The notes beneath the pieces were generated by a model. It searched no databases and was not told the origin of the DNA. It saw only the letters and a list, made by a program, of their open reading frames with translations. Source: Eubacteriales bacterium (lineage in GTDB: Bacteria; Bacillota; Clostridia; Oscillospirales; Oscillospiraceae). From it: DNA of 62,870 bases. Below are positions 1 to 8,702 of the stretch, piece after piece (position 1 is the stretch's first letter; each line of letters starts with the position of its first letter). Location of the stretch: assembly GCA_030536255.1 (NCBI GenBank), contig JAUNQI010000001.1:101902-164771 (forward strand), written 5' to 3'. Both the position numbers and the translations under genes were made by a program.

Positions 1-134
1 GCAACTGCGGGGCCTGCTGCAACTGCTGCTGCAGAAACACCGAACGTATCTTCAAGTGCATGTACGAGCTCAGCCAGCTCGGAAACGGACATAGCCTTGA
101 TCTCTTCGATCATAGCGGTAACTTTTTCGCTCAT
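1..134 (-). CDS. rplL: Ribosomal protein L7/L12, N-terminal part (runs off the window)
   Basis: Only the first 44 codons are present; the gene continues beyond base 1. The readable start (MSEKVTAMIEEIKAMSVSEL) is the L7/L12 dimerisation domain, followed by the first residues of the Ala-rich hinge (VSAAAVAAG). L7/L12 forms the ribosomal stalk on L10 and recruits translational GTPases. A GGAGG site lies just upstream of the ATG. It follows rplJ by about 40 bases in the same direction, so the two form the usual rplJ-rplL pair. Confidence 0.93.
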   Translation of the reverse strand, partial: MSEKVTAMIEEIKAMSVSELAELVHALEDTFGVSAAAVAAGPAV

Positions 135-173
135 TATTAAATCCTCCAATTAAAATTTAGGTAAACCGCAGAC

Positions 174-719
174 TTAAGCTTCTGCAGGAGCTGCTTCCTC
201 TGCAGGTGCGCTCTCAAGAGAGCCGCCCTTCTGCTCGAGGATCTGGCCAAGACATACTGCAAGGCCGGTAATAGGCGCGATCATGGTTCCGAGAACCTTA
301 GAGTACAGAGCATCAACAGACTCAAGAGCAGACAGCTCAGCAATCTCCTTCTCGTCAATAACCTTTCCCTCAAGGAAAGCTGCCTTGACGTTGAAGCGGT
401 CACCCAGCTTCTTGCTATAGTCAGCGATGATCCTGAAAGGAGCAATAGCGTCTCCGTCAGATGTTGCAAGAGAAGTCGTGCCTTCCAGAACGGAATCCAG
501 CTCACTGAGATTCAGCTCATTCAGAGCTCTCTTGACTAAAGTGTTCTTGATGACAGAGTAGTTGACGCCATCCTTGCGCATTTCAGTACGAAGTGCGGTA
601 TCTTCTGCGACCGTAATTCCCTTATAGTCAACCAGAATACCGGAAGATGCACCTTTAATGCGTTCAACAAGAGCTTCAACTATTGCCTGCTTCTCGCTAA
701 GAACCTTTGCATTAGGCAT
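174..719 (-). CDS. rplJ: 50S ribosomal protein L10
   Basis: L10 binds 23S rRNA and carries the L7/L12 dimers of the ribosomal stalk. The 181-residue protein has the typical N-terminus (MPNAKVLSEKQAIVEALVER), the central VDYKGITVAEDTALR segment and an acidic, Ala-rich C-terminal tail. Length is normal for clostridial L10. It is the first gene of an rplJ-rplL unit and is preceded by a leader of about 150 bases that resembles the L10 autoregulatory leader, so expression is probably controlled by free L10 or L10-L12 complex. The gene lies about 45 kb from rplK-rplA, which is unusual. Confidence 0.97.
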   Translation of the reverse strand: MPNAKVLSEKQAIVEALVERIKGASSGILVDYKGITVAEDTALRTEMRKDGVNYSVIKNTLVKRALNELNLSELDSVLEGTTSLATSDGDAIAPFRIIADYSKKLGDRFNVKAAFLEGKVIDEKEIAELSALESVDALYSKVLGTMIAPITGLAVCLGQILEQKGGSLESAPAEEAAPAEA

Positions 720-722
720 TAG

Positions 723-873
723 AGTTTTTCACCTCCGTGTAGATGATGACGCTCAAAAAGAAAACCTCTGCATCATGAAGACGCAAAGGCACAAAAACAA
801 TCAATAATTATGAAAACTGTTGATGTCCTCGGCTGGATTTACACCTTTCGGCAACCTGCTGTCTTCGGAGCGC
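723..873 (-). promoter_or_regulatory. L10-type ribosomal protein leader of rplJL
   Basis: The transcribed leader between the promoter and rplJ contains the recognisable L10-leader core on the minus strand (CAGGTTGCCGAAAGGTGTAA, then AGCCGAGGAC), the segment that binds L10(L12)4 in other Firmicutes. A second pairing block (ATGATGCAGAGG) and the GGAGG site lie closer to the gene. Recognition is by motif; the fold was not computed. Confidence 0.8.
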
Positions 874-879
874 TCAGAT

Positions 880-908
880 AATATACTATACGTCTGTACG
901 TTTGTCAA
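880..908 (-). promoter_or_regulatory. Promoter of rplJL
   Basis: Minus-strand TTGACA (903-908), 17-base spacer and TATATT (880-885), a near-consensus housekeeping promoter placed just before the L10 leader. It gives rplJL its own transcription start, consistent with separation from rplKA. Confidence 0.85.
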
Positions 909-948
909 GAAAAAAATCAGGAAAAACGGAATTAAATATTCCCGTTTC
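909..948 (-). terminator. Probable terminator of udk-tdk-folT
   Basis: At the 3' end of folT the minus strand can form a short AAACGG/CCGTTT hairpin spanning the stop codon, followed by T-rich sequence running up to the rplJL promoter. The stem is short and imperfect. Confidence 0.5.
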
Positions 949-1438
949 TCCTGATTCCCTTCATAATTACCGGAAGGATAACTGCAAGCGCAACCGCCTG
1001 TACCGGCAGCATCACTGCAATCTGAACAGCTCTCGTTCCCAGCAGCTTACTGTATTCCGCTCCGGAAATGTACGCAATCATTGCCGTATTCGCAAGAAAA
1101 GTGACCAGAACCACATTCAAAGCCGCGGCAGTAAGTGCTTTGCCCACGGAATACTTTTTCAGCAGGAAGCCAAAGATCAGTCCGGTTATTGCGGCAGTAA
1201 GCGTAAAACCGGGGAAATAGGCGCCGGTAGGAAATATCAAAGATCCAAGAAAATCTCCCAGAGCTCCACAAACCGCCGCCCAGACCGGCCCGTATAACGC
1301 CCCGCATAATGCAACTGCAAGGAAGCCGAGACCGATCTTCATAACCGGCGTGTTGATTGCCAGAACTCTTGTAAAAAGCACATCCAATGCAATAAGAAGC
1401 CCTGATACAGCAGTTTTTTTAATATCTGATGATTTCAA
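932..1438 (-). CDS. folT: ECF transporter S component, folate-type (FolT-like)
   Basis: Very hydrophobic 168-residue protein with about six membrane segments, of the energy-coupling factor S-component type. The motif ALCGALYGPVWAAVCGALGD and the FPTGAYFPGFTLTA segment resemble the folate-specific FolT group. S components bind a vitamin and work with a shared EcfA/A'/T module, which is not in this window. It starts with TTG after a GAGAGA site and is last in an apparent udk-tdk-folT operon. A folate precursor link to thymidine and dTMP metabolism would make sense, but the substrate is inferred from family resemblance. Confidence 0.78.
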   Translation of the reverse strand: MKSSDIKKTAVSGLLIALDVLFTRVLAINTPVMKIGLGFLAVALCGALYGPVWAAVCGALGDFLGSLIFPTGAYFPGFTLTAAITGLIFGFLLKKYSVGKALTAAALNVVLVTFLANTAMIAYISGAEYSKLLGTRAVQIAVMLPVQAVALAVILPVIMKGIRRNGNI

Positions 1439-1465
1439 TGCTATCTCTCTTTTCAGAAAGCAGAC

Positions 1466-2047
1466 TTACTTCCCGGCCTGCTCTTTTATTTTCTTTTTCC
1501 AGCATTTATGGCACATAGCCACATAAGCATCATTTCCGCCCAGAAATACCTGGCTTCCTTCGGTAATGATCTTCCCGTTTTCGTCAATTCTTGCATTTAC
1601 GGTGGCTTTTCTTCCGCATTCGCAGACAGTCTTTATCTCCGTAATTGAATCAGCCAGTTCCATAAGCCTCTGCGATCCGGGGAAAAAATGCGTGAGGAAA
1701 TCTGTTCTCAGACCAAAGCACAAGACCGGTAAGTCCTCTTCATCAACCAGAAACCTCAACTGATCGATCTGCTCAGTAGTAAAGAACTGCGCTTCATCCG
1801 CAATGATCACGTCATGGTTTCCGGAAGCACGATATGCACCTACGATATCCGCATCCGGAGTAATAATCTGTGCATGTGCCTCAAGACCGATTCTGCTCCG
1901 GATAATATCTGCTCCGTCTCTGGTATCCGTTGAAGGTTTAATAAGCCATACGGTCATTCCGAGCTCTTCATAATTAAACTTTGTAATAAGGGCCTGAGCC
2001 GATTTTGAGGACCCCATTGCCCCGTATTTAAAATAAAGCTTTGCCAA
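1466..2047 (-). CDS. tdk: Thymidine kinase (type II)
   Basis: Phosphorylates thymidine to dTMP with ATP in pyrimidine salvage. The 193-residue protein has the P-loop GAMGSSKSAQ at residues 8-17, the DEAQFF motif carrying the catalytic Glu, and two Cys pairs (CECGRK and CHKCWKK) forming the structural zinc site of the type II tetrameric family. The start is TTG with a GAAGGAAAG site inside the end of udk, seven bases upstream, implying translational coupling. It lies between udk and folT. Confidence 0.96.
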   Translation of the reverse strand: MAKLYFKYGAMGSSKSAQALITKFNYEELGMTVWLIKPSTDTRDGADIIRSRIGLEAHAQIITPDADIVGAYRASGNHDVIIADEAQFFTTEQIDQLRFLVDEEDLPVLCFGLRTDFLTHFFPGSQRLMELADSITEIKTVCECGRKATVNARIDENGKIITEGSQVFLGGNDAYVAMCHKCWKKKIKEQAGK

Positions 2048-2054
2048 TTTTGCT

Positions 2055-2675
2055 TCACTTTCCTTCCAGATGACCTTTTACTCTCTGAAGCACCATCTCC
2101 AGCGCCACTCGGTTATGCCCGCCCTGCGGAATAATGATATCCGCATTTCTTTTGCTGGGCTCAACAAACTGCTCATGCATCGGTTTTACGGTAGTCAGGT
2201 ATTGGTCAATAATCGATTCAAGGCTTCTTCCCCTGTCTCTTACATCTCTTGTGATCCTTCGAAGGATCCGGACATCCGCATCCGCATCCACAAAGATCTT
2301 TATATCCATAAGTTCACAGAGCTCTTTACTGTCAAATATCAGAATACCTTCAACAATTACCACCTTCGCCGGGGGAATTATTACCGTTTCATCCGATCGG
2401 TCATGAATGGTATAGTCATATACTGGGCATATTACGCTTTTCCCGTCTTTCAGATCCTTTATCGCCTGAATCAGAAGCTCTGTATCAAAAGAATTCGGGT
2501 GGTCATAATTCAGCCTGCAGCGCTCCTCATAAGGCATATCGTGATGAGCCTTATAATAATTGTCATGCTGAATCACTGTAACGTTATCTCCGAACCGCTG
2601 AATAATCTTTCTGGTAATCGTTGTCTTTCCGCTTCCGCTCCCGCCTGCTATACCGATAACCATTACATCGCTCAT
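2055..2675 (-). CDS. udk: Uridine kinase
   Basis: Phosphorylates uridine and cytidine to UMP and CMP. The P-loop GIAGGSGSGKTT is near the N-terminus, followed by the HDNYYKAHHDMPYEER substrate segment and the DVRDRGRSLES lid region. The ATG at 2675 is chosen over one 24 bases upstream because it has GGAGG at proper spacing; this gives 206 residues, the normal family size. First gene of udk-tdk-folT, divergent from deoD. Confidence 0.96.
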   Translation of the reverse strand: MSDVMVIGIAGGSGSGKTTITRKIIQRFGDNVTVIQHDNYYKAHHDMPYEERCRLNYDHPNSFDTELLIQAIKDLKDGKSVICPVYDYTIHDRSDETVIIPPAKVVIVEGILIFDSKELCELMDIKIFVDADADVRILRRITRDVRDRGRSLESIIDQYLTTVKPMHEQFVEPSKRNADIIIPQGGHNRVALEMVLQRVKGHLEGK

Positions 2676-2710
2676 TCGTGATGTCCTCCGGAAAATCATC
2701 TTTTTTATAT

Positions 2711-2739
2711 ACTATACCATATTGATTACTCATATGCAA
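2711..2739 (-). promoter_or_regulatory. Promoter of udk-tdk-folT
   Basis: Minus-strand TTGCAT (2734-2739), 17-base spacer, TATAGT (2711-2716). It is back to back with the deoD promoter; the two -35 boxes are separated by a single base. Confidence 0.75.
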
Positions 2740-2740
2740 T

Positions 2741-2769
2741 TTGACTTTTATCTGTTATTCATCTATAAT
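2741..2769 (+). promoter_or_regulatory. Promoter of deoD with overlapping inverted repeat
   Basis: TTGACT (2741-2746), 17-base spacer, TATAAT (2764-2769). An inverted repeat CTGTTATT (2752-2759) / AATAACAG (2778-2785) brackets the -10 box and could be an operator. That last point is inference. Confidence 0.75.
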
Positions 2770-2837
2770 TTTTATTAAATAACAGTTCAAAATTCAGATA
2801 ATTAACAGTAATAGAAAAATTTTTGGAGGATCAGAAA

Positions 2838-3626
2838 ATGTCCACACCGCATAACGAAGCTTCTGTAAACAGTATAGCAAAAACCGTTATCATGCCCGGA
2901 GATCCGAAACGTTCAAAATGGATCGCAGAAACATTCCTGAAAGATGCAGTTCTTGTCAACGATGTCCGCGGAGTGCAAGGATACACCGGAACATGGAAGG
3001 ATGTTCCGGTTACTGTCATGGCTTCCGGAATGGGAATGCCCTCTATCGGCATCTATTCCTGGGAACTGTATAATGATTATGATGTTGACAACATTATTCG
3101 CGTCGGTTCCGCCGGTGCTCTTCAGGACGACTTGAAGCTCATGGATATTATTCTTGCACAGGGCGCATGTACTACGTCAAATTATATCAATAACTTTGGT
3201 ATCAGCGGCACCTTTGCTCCTTTGGCAGATTTCAGGATGCTTTCCAGGTGCACAAAAGCTGCAAAAGAAAATGGCTTAAAGGTACATATCGGTAATGTCC
3301 TCTCTTCCGATAATTTTTATTCTGCTTTTGACCGCGGAGATCAGGAAAATCTTGAATGGAAACGCCTCGGTATTCTCGGCGTGGAAATGGAGGCAGCAGC
3401 ACTTTATACAAATGCAGCGTATTTTGGAAAACACGCTCTTTGTATTTTAACCGTCTCCGACCAGCTCATAAGACAGGAACGGCTGGAAGCAGAAAAACGA
3501 CAGATCGGGTTCTCAAAAATGATAACTCTCGCTCTTGACACCGCAGTAAAGATGGAGGAATACCGGCAGAGACTGCTTTGTGAAGATGCGCAGTCTGCAT
3601 CCGAATTGGAAATTCCCGAGGAATAA
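2838..3626 (+). CDS. deoD: Purine-nucleoside phosphorylase, DeoD type
   Basis: Splits purine (deoxy)nucleosides with phosphate into the free base and (deoxy)ribose 1-phosphate. Motifs of the hexameric family are present: MPGDPKRSKWIAETF, RVGSAGAL, and GVEMEAAALYTNA with the ribose-binding Glu, then TVSDQ with the catalytic Asp. The ATG at 2838 has GGAGGA seven bases upstream and is preferred over the TTG at 2823. The protein has 262 residues, slightly longer than usual because of a charged C-terminal tail (ASELEIPEE). It stands between the salvage kinases and the nucleoside importer. Confidence 0.96.
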   Translation: MSTPHNEASVNSIAKTVIMPGDPKRSKWIAETFLKDAVLVNDVRGVQGYTGTWKDVPVTVMASGMGMPSIGIYSWELYNDYDVDNIIRVGSAGALQDDLKLMDIILAQGACTTSNYINNFGISGTFAPLADFRMLSRCTKAAKENGLKVHIGNVLSSDNFYSAFDRGDQENLEWKRLGILGVEMEAAALYTNAAYFGKHALCILTVSDQLIRQERLEAEKRQIGFSKMITLALDTAVKMEEYRQRLLCEDAQSASELEIPEE

Positions 3627-3650
3627 CAGCAGAATAAAAATAAAATATCC

Positions 3651-3679
3651 TTGATTTACCGCTTTATTATCTGTATAAT
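3651..3679 (+). promoter_or_regulatory. Promoter of the first BMP-type ABC operon
   Basis: TTGATT (3651-3656), 17-base spacer, perfect TATAAT (3674-3679), about 65 bases before the binding-protein start. No riboswitch is seen in the short leader, unlike the second ABC operon. Confidence 0.8.
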
Positions 3680-3742
3680 GTTCTGGTGGTAAATGTATTG
3701 CATTTATCTTCAGTATTTAAAAATTTTACGGAGGAAGAAAAC

Positions 3743-4744
3743 ATGAAAAAGTTCCTGGCACTCGCAATGGCACTGTGCATGGTATTCTCTCTTTGCGCAG
3801 TCGCTTCCGCAGATGACACCATTAAAATCGGTATGGTTACCGACGTTGGCGGCGTAAACGATAAATCCTTCAACCAGACATCCTGGGAAGGCCTTAAAGC
3901 TCTTGCAGAAGAAGACCCCTCCTTTGAGGTAACCTATCTTGAGTCCAAGACTGACGCTGACTACCAGACCAACATCTCCACTTTCCTTGATGAAGAGTAC
4001 GACCTCATTATCTGCGTCGGCTACATGCTCGCTGACGCTACCCGTGAGGCAGCTCTTGCAAATCCCGAGCAGAAGTTCGCAATCATTGATGATGCCACCA
4101 ACGCTGATCTTGACAACGTTGCTTGCCTGATGTTCGCTCAGGAGCAGGCTTCCTACCTCGTAGGTCTTGTTGCCGGTTACGTTACCGAGACCAAGACTGT
4201 CGGTTATGTTCAGGGTATGGTTTCCGATTCCATGAACCTCTTCGGCATCGGCTACATCACCGGTGTTCTTGAGGCTTGCCCCGAAGCAACGATCCTTCAG
4301 TACAACGCAAACAACTTCGGTGACATCGCTGGCGGTTCCGCAGCTGCCAAGGACATGATCACCAATGGTGCTGACGTTATTTATCATGCTGCAGGCGGCA
4401 CCGGCAATGGTGTTATTTCCACCTGTGACGAGTCCGGCATCTGGGCTATCGGCGTTGACACTGACCAATCCATCCTCGCTCCTGACCATGTTATCACTTC
4501 CGCTATGAAGCGTGTCGACATTGCTTCTCAGGATATCTCCAAGGCCGTTAAGGACGGTTCCTTCAAGGGTGGCGTTTACACCTACGATCTGAACAACGCC
4601 GGTGTTGACCTTGCTCCTACCCGCGATCATATTCCTGCAGACGTCCTTGAAAAGGTCGAAGCTGCAAAGGCTGCTGTTATTGACGGCACCATCGTTGTTC
4701 CCACCACTGTTGCAGAGTGCCCCGCATTCACTCTTGCTGAGTAA
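3743..4744 (+). CDS. BMP-family (PnrA-like) nucleoside-binding protein of an ABC importer
   Basis: Extracytoplasmic solute-binding protein of the BMP/Med family, whose known members bind purine and other nucleosides. The ATG at 3743 is preceded by ACGGAGGAAG and opens a 23-residue signal peptide (MKKFLALAMALCMVFSLC, then AVASA). The mature start IKIGMVTDVGGVNDKSFNQ is the family signature, followed by DLIICVGYMLADA and a VIYHAAGGTGNG motif. A Cys is present in the signal region, but the lipobox is imperfect, so lipidation is uncertain. It heads the operon and a strong hairpin follows the gene. Confidence 0.93.
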   Translation: MKKFLALAMALCMVFSLCAVASADDTIKIGMVTDVGGVNDKSFNQTSWEGLKALAEEDPSFEVTYLESKTDADYQTNISTFLDEEYDLIICVGYMLADATREAALANPEQKFAIIDDATNADLDNVACLMFAQEQASYLVGLVAGYVTETKTVGYVQGMVSDSMNLFGIGYITGVLEACPEATILQYNANNFGDIAGGSAAAKDMITNGADVIYHAAGGTGNGVISTCDESGIWAIGVDTDQSILAPDHVITSAMKRVDIASQDISKAVKDGSFKGGVYTYDLNNAGVDLAPTRDHIPADVLEKVEAAKAAVIDGTIVVPTTVAECPAFTLAE

Positions 4745-4768
4745 TCAATTAATTTAAAAAGAATATCC

Positions 4769-4794
4769 GGCGCTGCTCCCAGATGAGCAGCGCC
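4769..4794 (+). terminator. Intergenic hairpin after the binding-protein gene
   Basis: Perfect 10-bp stem GGCGCTGCTC / GAGCAGCGCC with a 6-base loop and only a weak T tract. It probably protects the upstream mRNA or partially terminates, allowing the binding protein to be made in excess over the membrane components. Confidence 0.65.
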
Positions 4795-4820
4795 GTCTTA
4801 TTAAACAGGATGGTTCGGTT

Positions 4821-6002
4821 ATGAATTTCTATCAGATAAGAAGTCCTCTGTCTCAGATCACAGAGGAAAAAATGAATGAATACGTCAGGTCTTTATCCGA
4901 TGCTCTCGGAGAGCCCCTTGAGCGTGTCTCTCTCGAGGATTATCTTGGGGATGATTTTGCTCTTCTTTATGTGGCATCCGGCGGCAGCGAAGGTTACTTT
5001 ATTGAAGTATTTGATTCTCTGAAAGACCGTCCCTGCTACATTCTCACCAGCGGGGACAGCAACTCACTCGCAGCATCCATGGAGATCCTCAGCTTTCTGA
5101 AACAGCACGGAGGAACAGGGGAGATCCTTCACGGAAGTGTTACGTCTATTGCGGAACGAATTAAATCCCTCAGCCGAGCGCACCGCGCCAAAGCAGCTCT
5201 GAAAGGGAAGAAGCTCGGCTGCATCGGCAGATCTTCTGATTGGTTGATCGCAAGCACCTTCTCTCCGGAAGCTATGATGGAAAAGTTGGGTATAGGCTTT
5301 ATCCAGATTTCCATAGAAGAGCTGCTTGATGAAATTTCAAAAAATGACTACCCTTCGAATAAATATACTGAGGCTTTTCTTGCCAAAGGATATGACGGGG
5401 AAGAAGTCCTTAAGGCGCTTTACGTTTACGGTGCATTGAAACGGATCTGTGAGAAATATTGTCTTTCTGCTGTCTCTGTACGCTGCTTTGATCTGCTGGA
5501 TACGGTTCATACTACCGGATGTCTCGGGCTTTCCATCCTGAACGACGAAGGAATATACGGCGGGTGCGAAGGAGATGTTCCATCGCTCCTTTCCATGTTG
5601 ATCCTTGGCACTGTTACCGGAGAACCGGCTTTTCTCTGCAATCCCAGCAGATTTGATACCGATGCCGGCACCGCGGTATTCGCTCACTGCACGATTCCAA
5701 CCGCAATGCTGAAAGATTATACTTTAAATACTCATTTTGAGTCCGGTATCGGTGTCGCTGTTCAGGGGACTCTCGATAACGGATCATGTACCATTTTTAA
5801 ATGCTCCGGTGATCTTTCCAGATTCCATGCGCAGGAGGGCCGGATAACAGAAATGACGTTCAGTAATATGCTCTGCAGGACTCAGGTTAAGGTCAATCTT
5901 GATGATTTTTCATACTTCCTCTCCAACCCGATAAATAATCATCACATCATCTGCCTTGGCTCTCATGCCAAAGCGCTGGAAGACTTTTTCAGCATCCTCT
6001 GA
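4821..6002 (+). CDS. FucI/AraA-superfamily sugar isomerase-like protein
   Basis: A 393-residue cytoplasmic protein resembling L-fucose/L-arabinose isomerases. The diagnostic C-terminal block is present: CEGDVPSLLSMLILGTVTGE, then SRFDTDAG and FAHCTIP. In the family these supply the metal-binding Glu, Asp and His. It is shorter than true FucI (about 590 residues) and belongs to the short uncharacterised members. It sits between the binding-protein and ATPase genes of a nucleoside ABC operon that also encodes PsuG. It may isomerise a sugar released from the imported substrate; the substrate is unknown. Family assignment is fairly secure, reaction is not. Confidence 0.72.
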   Translation: MNFYQIRSPLSQITEEKMNEYVRSLSDALGEPLERVSLEDYLGDDFALLYVASGGSEGYFIEVFDSLKDRPCYILTSGDSNSLAASMEILSFLKQHGGTGEILHGSVTSIAERIKSLSRAHRAKAALKGKKLGCIGRSSDWLIASTFSPEAMMEKLGIGFIQISIEELLDEISKNDYPSNKYTEAFLAKGYDGEEVLKALYVYGALKRICEKYCLSAVSVRCFDLLDTVHTTGCLGLSILNDEGIYGGCEGDVPSLLSMLILGTVTGEPAFLCNPSRFDTDAGTAVFAHCTIPTAMLKDYTLNTHFESGIGVAVQGTLDNGSCTIFKCSGDLSRFHAQEGRITEMTFSNMLCRTQVKVNLDDFSYFLSNPINNHHIICLGSHAKALEDFFSIL

Positions 6003-6041
6003 TATCACATATTAAACACCACGAACAAGGAGGCGAACCTC

Positions 6042-7577
6042 TTGGCAAAAGAACATGTGGACATGAATGTCCCCGTCATTGAAATGCGCAATATTGTCAA
6101 GAAATTTGGTAATTTTACTGCTAATGACGGAATCAATCTCACGGTTCACAAAGGCGAAATTCATGCAATTCTTGGAGAAAACGGAGCGGGAAAATCAACT
6201 CTGATGAATCAGCTCTACGGTCTTTTGAAACCAACTTCCGGCGATATTATCGTAAAAGGTCAAAAAATCGACATGGATACCCCTCGTGACGCAATTGCGG
6301 CCGGGATCGGCATGGTACACCAGCATTTTATGCTCGTTCAGCCGTTCACAGTCACTGAAAATATAGTTCTCGGAACTGAGCCTACCAAAGGAATTTCCCT
6401 TGATATGGAGACCGCGAAAAAGAACGTCGTTGAGATTTCGGAACGTTACGGTCTGTCTATAGATCCGGATGCAAAAATTGAGGATATTTCCGTTGGTATG
6501 CAGCAGCGTGTTGAGATTCTCAAAGCACTGTACCGTGGAGCCGAAATTCTGATCCTCGATGAGCCAACATCTTCTCTTACTCCGCAGGAAATCGTTGAAC
6601 TGATCCAGATTATGCATAATCTGACAGCTGACGGAAAAAGTATTATTCTTATTACGCACAAGCTCAAAGAAATCAAAGAATCTGCTGATTTCTGCACGAT
6701 TATCCGTATGGGAAAATATATCGACACCGTCGATGTATCCAATGTTACGGAGGATGATCTTGCATCAATGATGGTCGGAAGAAAAGTCAGCTTTTCCGTA
6801 GATAAACCAGAGCAGAAACCCGGAAAAGTAATTCTGGATATCAAGGATCTCCATGGAATCGATTACCGCGGGGTTGAGATCCTGAAAGGTCTTGATCTTC
6901 AGGTACACGCCGGAGAGATCGTTGGTATCGCCGGTATTGATGGAAACGGTCAGACTGAAATGGTGGAAATTGTTACAGGTCTTCGAAAAGGGACAAAAGG
7001 CGAGGTGCTTGTTAACGGAGTTGATGTATTTAACAAGCCGCCTCACTTTGGGTTTGAGCACGGTGTTTCCAGTATTCCTGCAGACCGCCAAAAGCATGGT
7101 CTGGTTCTTGACTTCTCTGTTGAAGATAATCTCATTCTACAGAATTTCAATTCCGAAGATTATTCCAGTAACGGTCTTCTGAACCGTGAGCATATTTCCA
7201 AACATGCAGCTGATTCCGTCGAGAAGTATGATATCCGTCCCGCCGGATGCTCAGCGCTTCCTGCTGGCTCTCTTTCCGGAGGCAATCAGCAGAAGGTCAT
7301 TATTGCCAGAGAAGTTCAGAATGATAAGGATCTTCTCATTGCCGTTAATCCGACTCGCGGTCTTGACGTAGGTGCGATTGAATACGTTCACAAATACATT
7401 GTCGATCAGCGAAACAAAGGAAAGGCTGTTCTTCTGGTTTCTTTTGAGCTCGATGAGATTCTGGGACTTTCGGATATAATCAATGTTATCTTTGATGGAA
7501 AGATCGTAAAAGCGATACCCGGAAAAGAAGCGGATGAAAATACACTCGGACTTCTTATGGCAGGAGGAAAAGCGTAA
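6042..7577 (+). CDS. Nucleoside ABC importer, duplicated ATPase subunit
   Basis: Tandem ABC ATPase of the BMP/ribose-type importers, 511 residues. NBD1 has Walker A GENGAGKST, signature SVGMQQR and Walker B ILILDEPTS. NBD2 has signature SGGNQQK but a degenerate Walker A (GIAGIDGNGQTEM), usual for this family. The TTG at 6042 is chosen because AGGAGG lies eight bases upstream; an ATG 21 bases on is less well placed. The stop abuts the next ATG exactly, indicating translational coupling to the first permease. Confidence 0.94.
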   Translation: MAKEHVDMNVPVIEMRNIVKKFGNFTANDGINLTVHKGEIHAILGENGAGKSTLMNQLYGLLKPTSGDIIVKGQKIDMDTPRDAIAAGIGMVHQHFMLVQPFTVTENIVLGTEPTKGISLDMETAKKNVVEISERYGLSIDPDAKIEDISVGMQQRVEILKALYRGAEILILDEPTSSLTPQEIVELIQIMHNLTADGKSIILITHKLKEIKESADFCTIIRMGKYIDTVDVSNVTEDDLASMMVGRKVSFSVDKPEQKPGKVILDIKDLHGIDYRGVEILKGLDLQVHAGEIVGIAGIDGNGQTEMVEIVTGLRKGTKGEVLVNGVDVFNKPPHFGFEHGVSSIPADRQKHGLVLDFSVEDNLILQNFNSEDYSSNGLLNREHISKHAADSVEKYDIRPAGCSALPAGSLSGGNQQKVIIAREVQNDKDLLIAVNPTRGLDVGAIEYVHKYIVDQRNKGKAVLLVSFELDEILGLSDIINVIFDGKIVKAIPGKEADENTLGLLMAGGKA

Positions 7578-8696
7578 ATGAAAAAGAATAAGACTATTTG
7601 GGAAGCTCTGCTTCAGAGCCGATTTACCGATATTTTTATTTCTATCGTCCTTGGCTTCATTGTCGGTGCTGTTTTTTTGGTCATCATGAACATACCCATC
7701 GGCAAAGCATACGGCAAGCTGTTTTCCAGTATTACCAGCCTGAAAGGTTTTTCCTATGTTGTCGTTTATGCTGTCCCGTATATCGTTGTCGGCTTGTCCG
7801 TAGCCTTTTCCTTCCGGACAGGTGTCTTTAATATCGGTGCTGAAGGACAGTTCGTTGTCGGATCCATGGCAGCAGCATGCACCGGCATTCTTCTCCCTAA
7901 CATCCCGAAGCCTGTTCTAATTCCTCTCTGTTTTCTGGCTGCAATGGCCGCAGGAGCTGTATGGGGAATAATCGTCGGTATTCTTAAGACAAAACGTGGA
8001 ATCAATGAAGTTCTTTCTATGATCATGTTCAACTGGGTCGCCTTTTATCTTTCCAATTTTATTGCAGGAAGACCCGGGATCAAAAATGACGGAAGTGCTG
8101 AAGCCACCAAAAACATCTCTGAAAATGCAAGGACGCTTCTCTCCGCGGATTTCATCAAGGAGCACGGACTCTGCAACACAGCTAACTGGGGTATTCTCGT
8201 TGCAATTGCAATGATGGTTATTGTCTGGTTCGTTATAGAGAAAACTACTCTCGGTTATCAGCTTAAAGCTGTTGGCTTCAACAAGTATGCAGCCGAATAT
8301 GCCGGAATTAACGTAAATGGAAATATTCTTACCGCGCTAGCTATTTCCGGCGCTCTTTCCGGACTCGGCGGCGCTCTCCAGCTTATGGGAATGGGTGGAA
8401 GAATCTCGATTTTCTCCTCTCAGGAAGGCTTCGGCTTTGCCGGTATCGTTGTTGCTCTGATCGGATGTTCCAATCCTTTCGGTGTTCTGATAGCCGGTCT
8501 TTTCTACGGTGCTCTGACATACGGCGGCAGCAAGCTTAACCTTGTGGGAACACCAACCCAGCTCATCAGCGTTATCATCGGAACTATCGTTTTCTTCATC
8601 TCTATCTCCGTTATTTTCAGCACATTGAGAAATCCGGTAAACAGAAAGAATGCTTCCAATCTTCGTACACCGACTTCTCAGACAAGAAAGGAGTGA
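7578..8696 (+). CDS. Nucleoside ABC importer, permease subunit 1
   Basis: Inner-membrane permease (372 residues, many hydrophobic segments) of the branched-chain-amino-acid/ribose permease fold. Diagnostic loops are FRTGVFNIGAEGQFVVG, GINEVLSMIMFNWVAFY and AVGFNKYAAEYAGINV, the last being the ATPase-coupling EAA-like loop. Its start codon follows the ATPase stop directly. Together with the next gene it forms the transmembrane heterodimer. Confidence 0.94.
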   Translation: MKKNKTIWEALLQSRFTDIFISIVLGFIVGAVFLVIMNIPIGKAYGKLFSSITSLKGFSYVVVYAVPYIVVGLSVAFSFRTGVFNIGAEGQFVVGSMAAACTGILLPNIPKPVLIPLCFLAAMAAGAVWGIIVGILKTKRGINEVLSMIMFNWVAFYLSNFIAGRPGIKNDGSAEATKNISENARTLLSADFIKEHGLCNTANWGILVAIAMMVIVWFVIEKTTLGYQLKAVGFNKYAAEYAGINVNGNILTALAISGALSGLGGALQLMGMGGRISIFSSQEGFGFAGIVVALIGCSNPFGVLIAGLFYGALTYGGSKLNLVGTPTQLISVIIGTIVFFISISVIFSTLRNPVNRKNASNLRTPTSQTRKE

Positions 8697-8702
8697 CAGA
8701 AA

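Noticed and set aside
3710..4630. 306-codon open frame on the minus strand
   Set aside because: Exact antisense of the BMP binding-protein gene, which has a signal peptide, promoter and ribosome binding site; the antisense frame shows no family motif.
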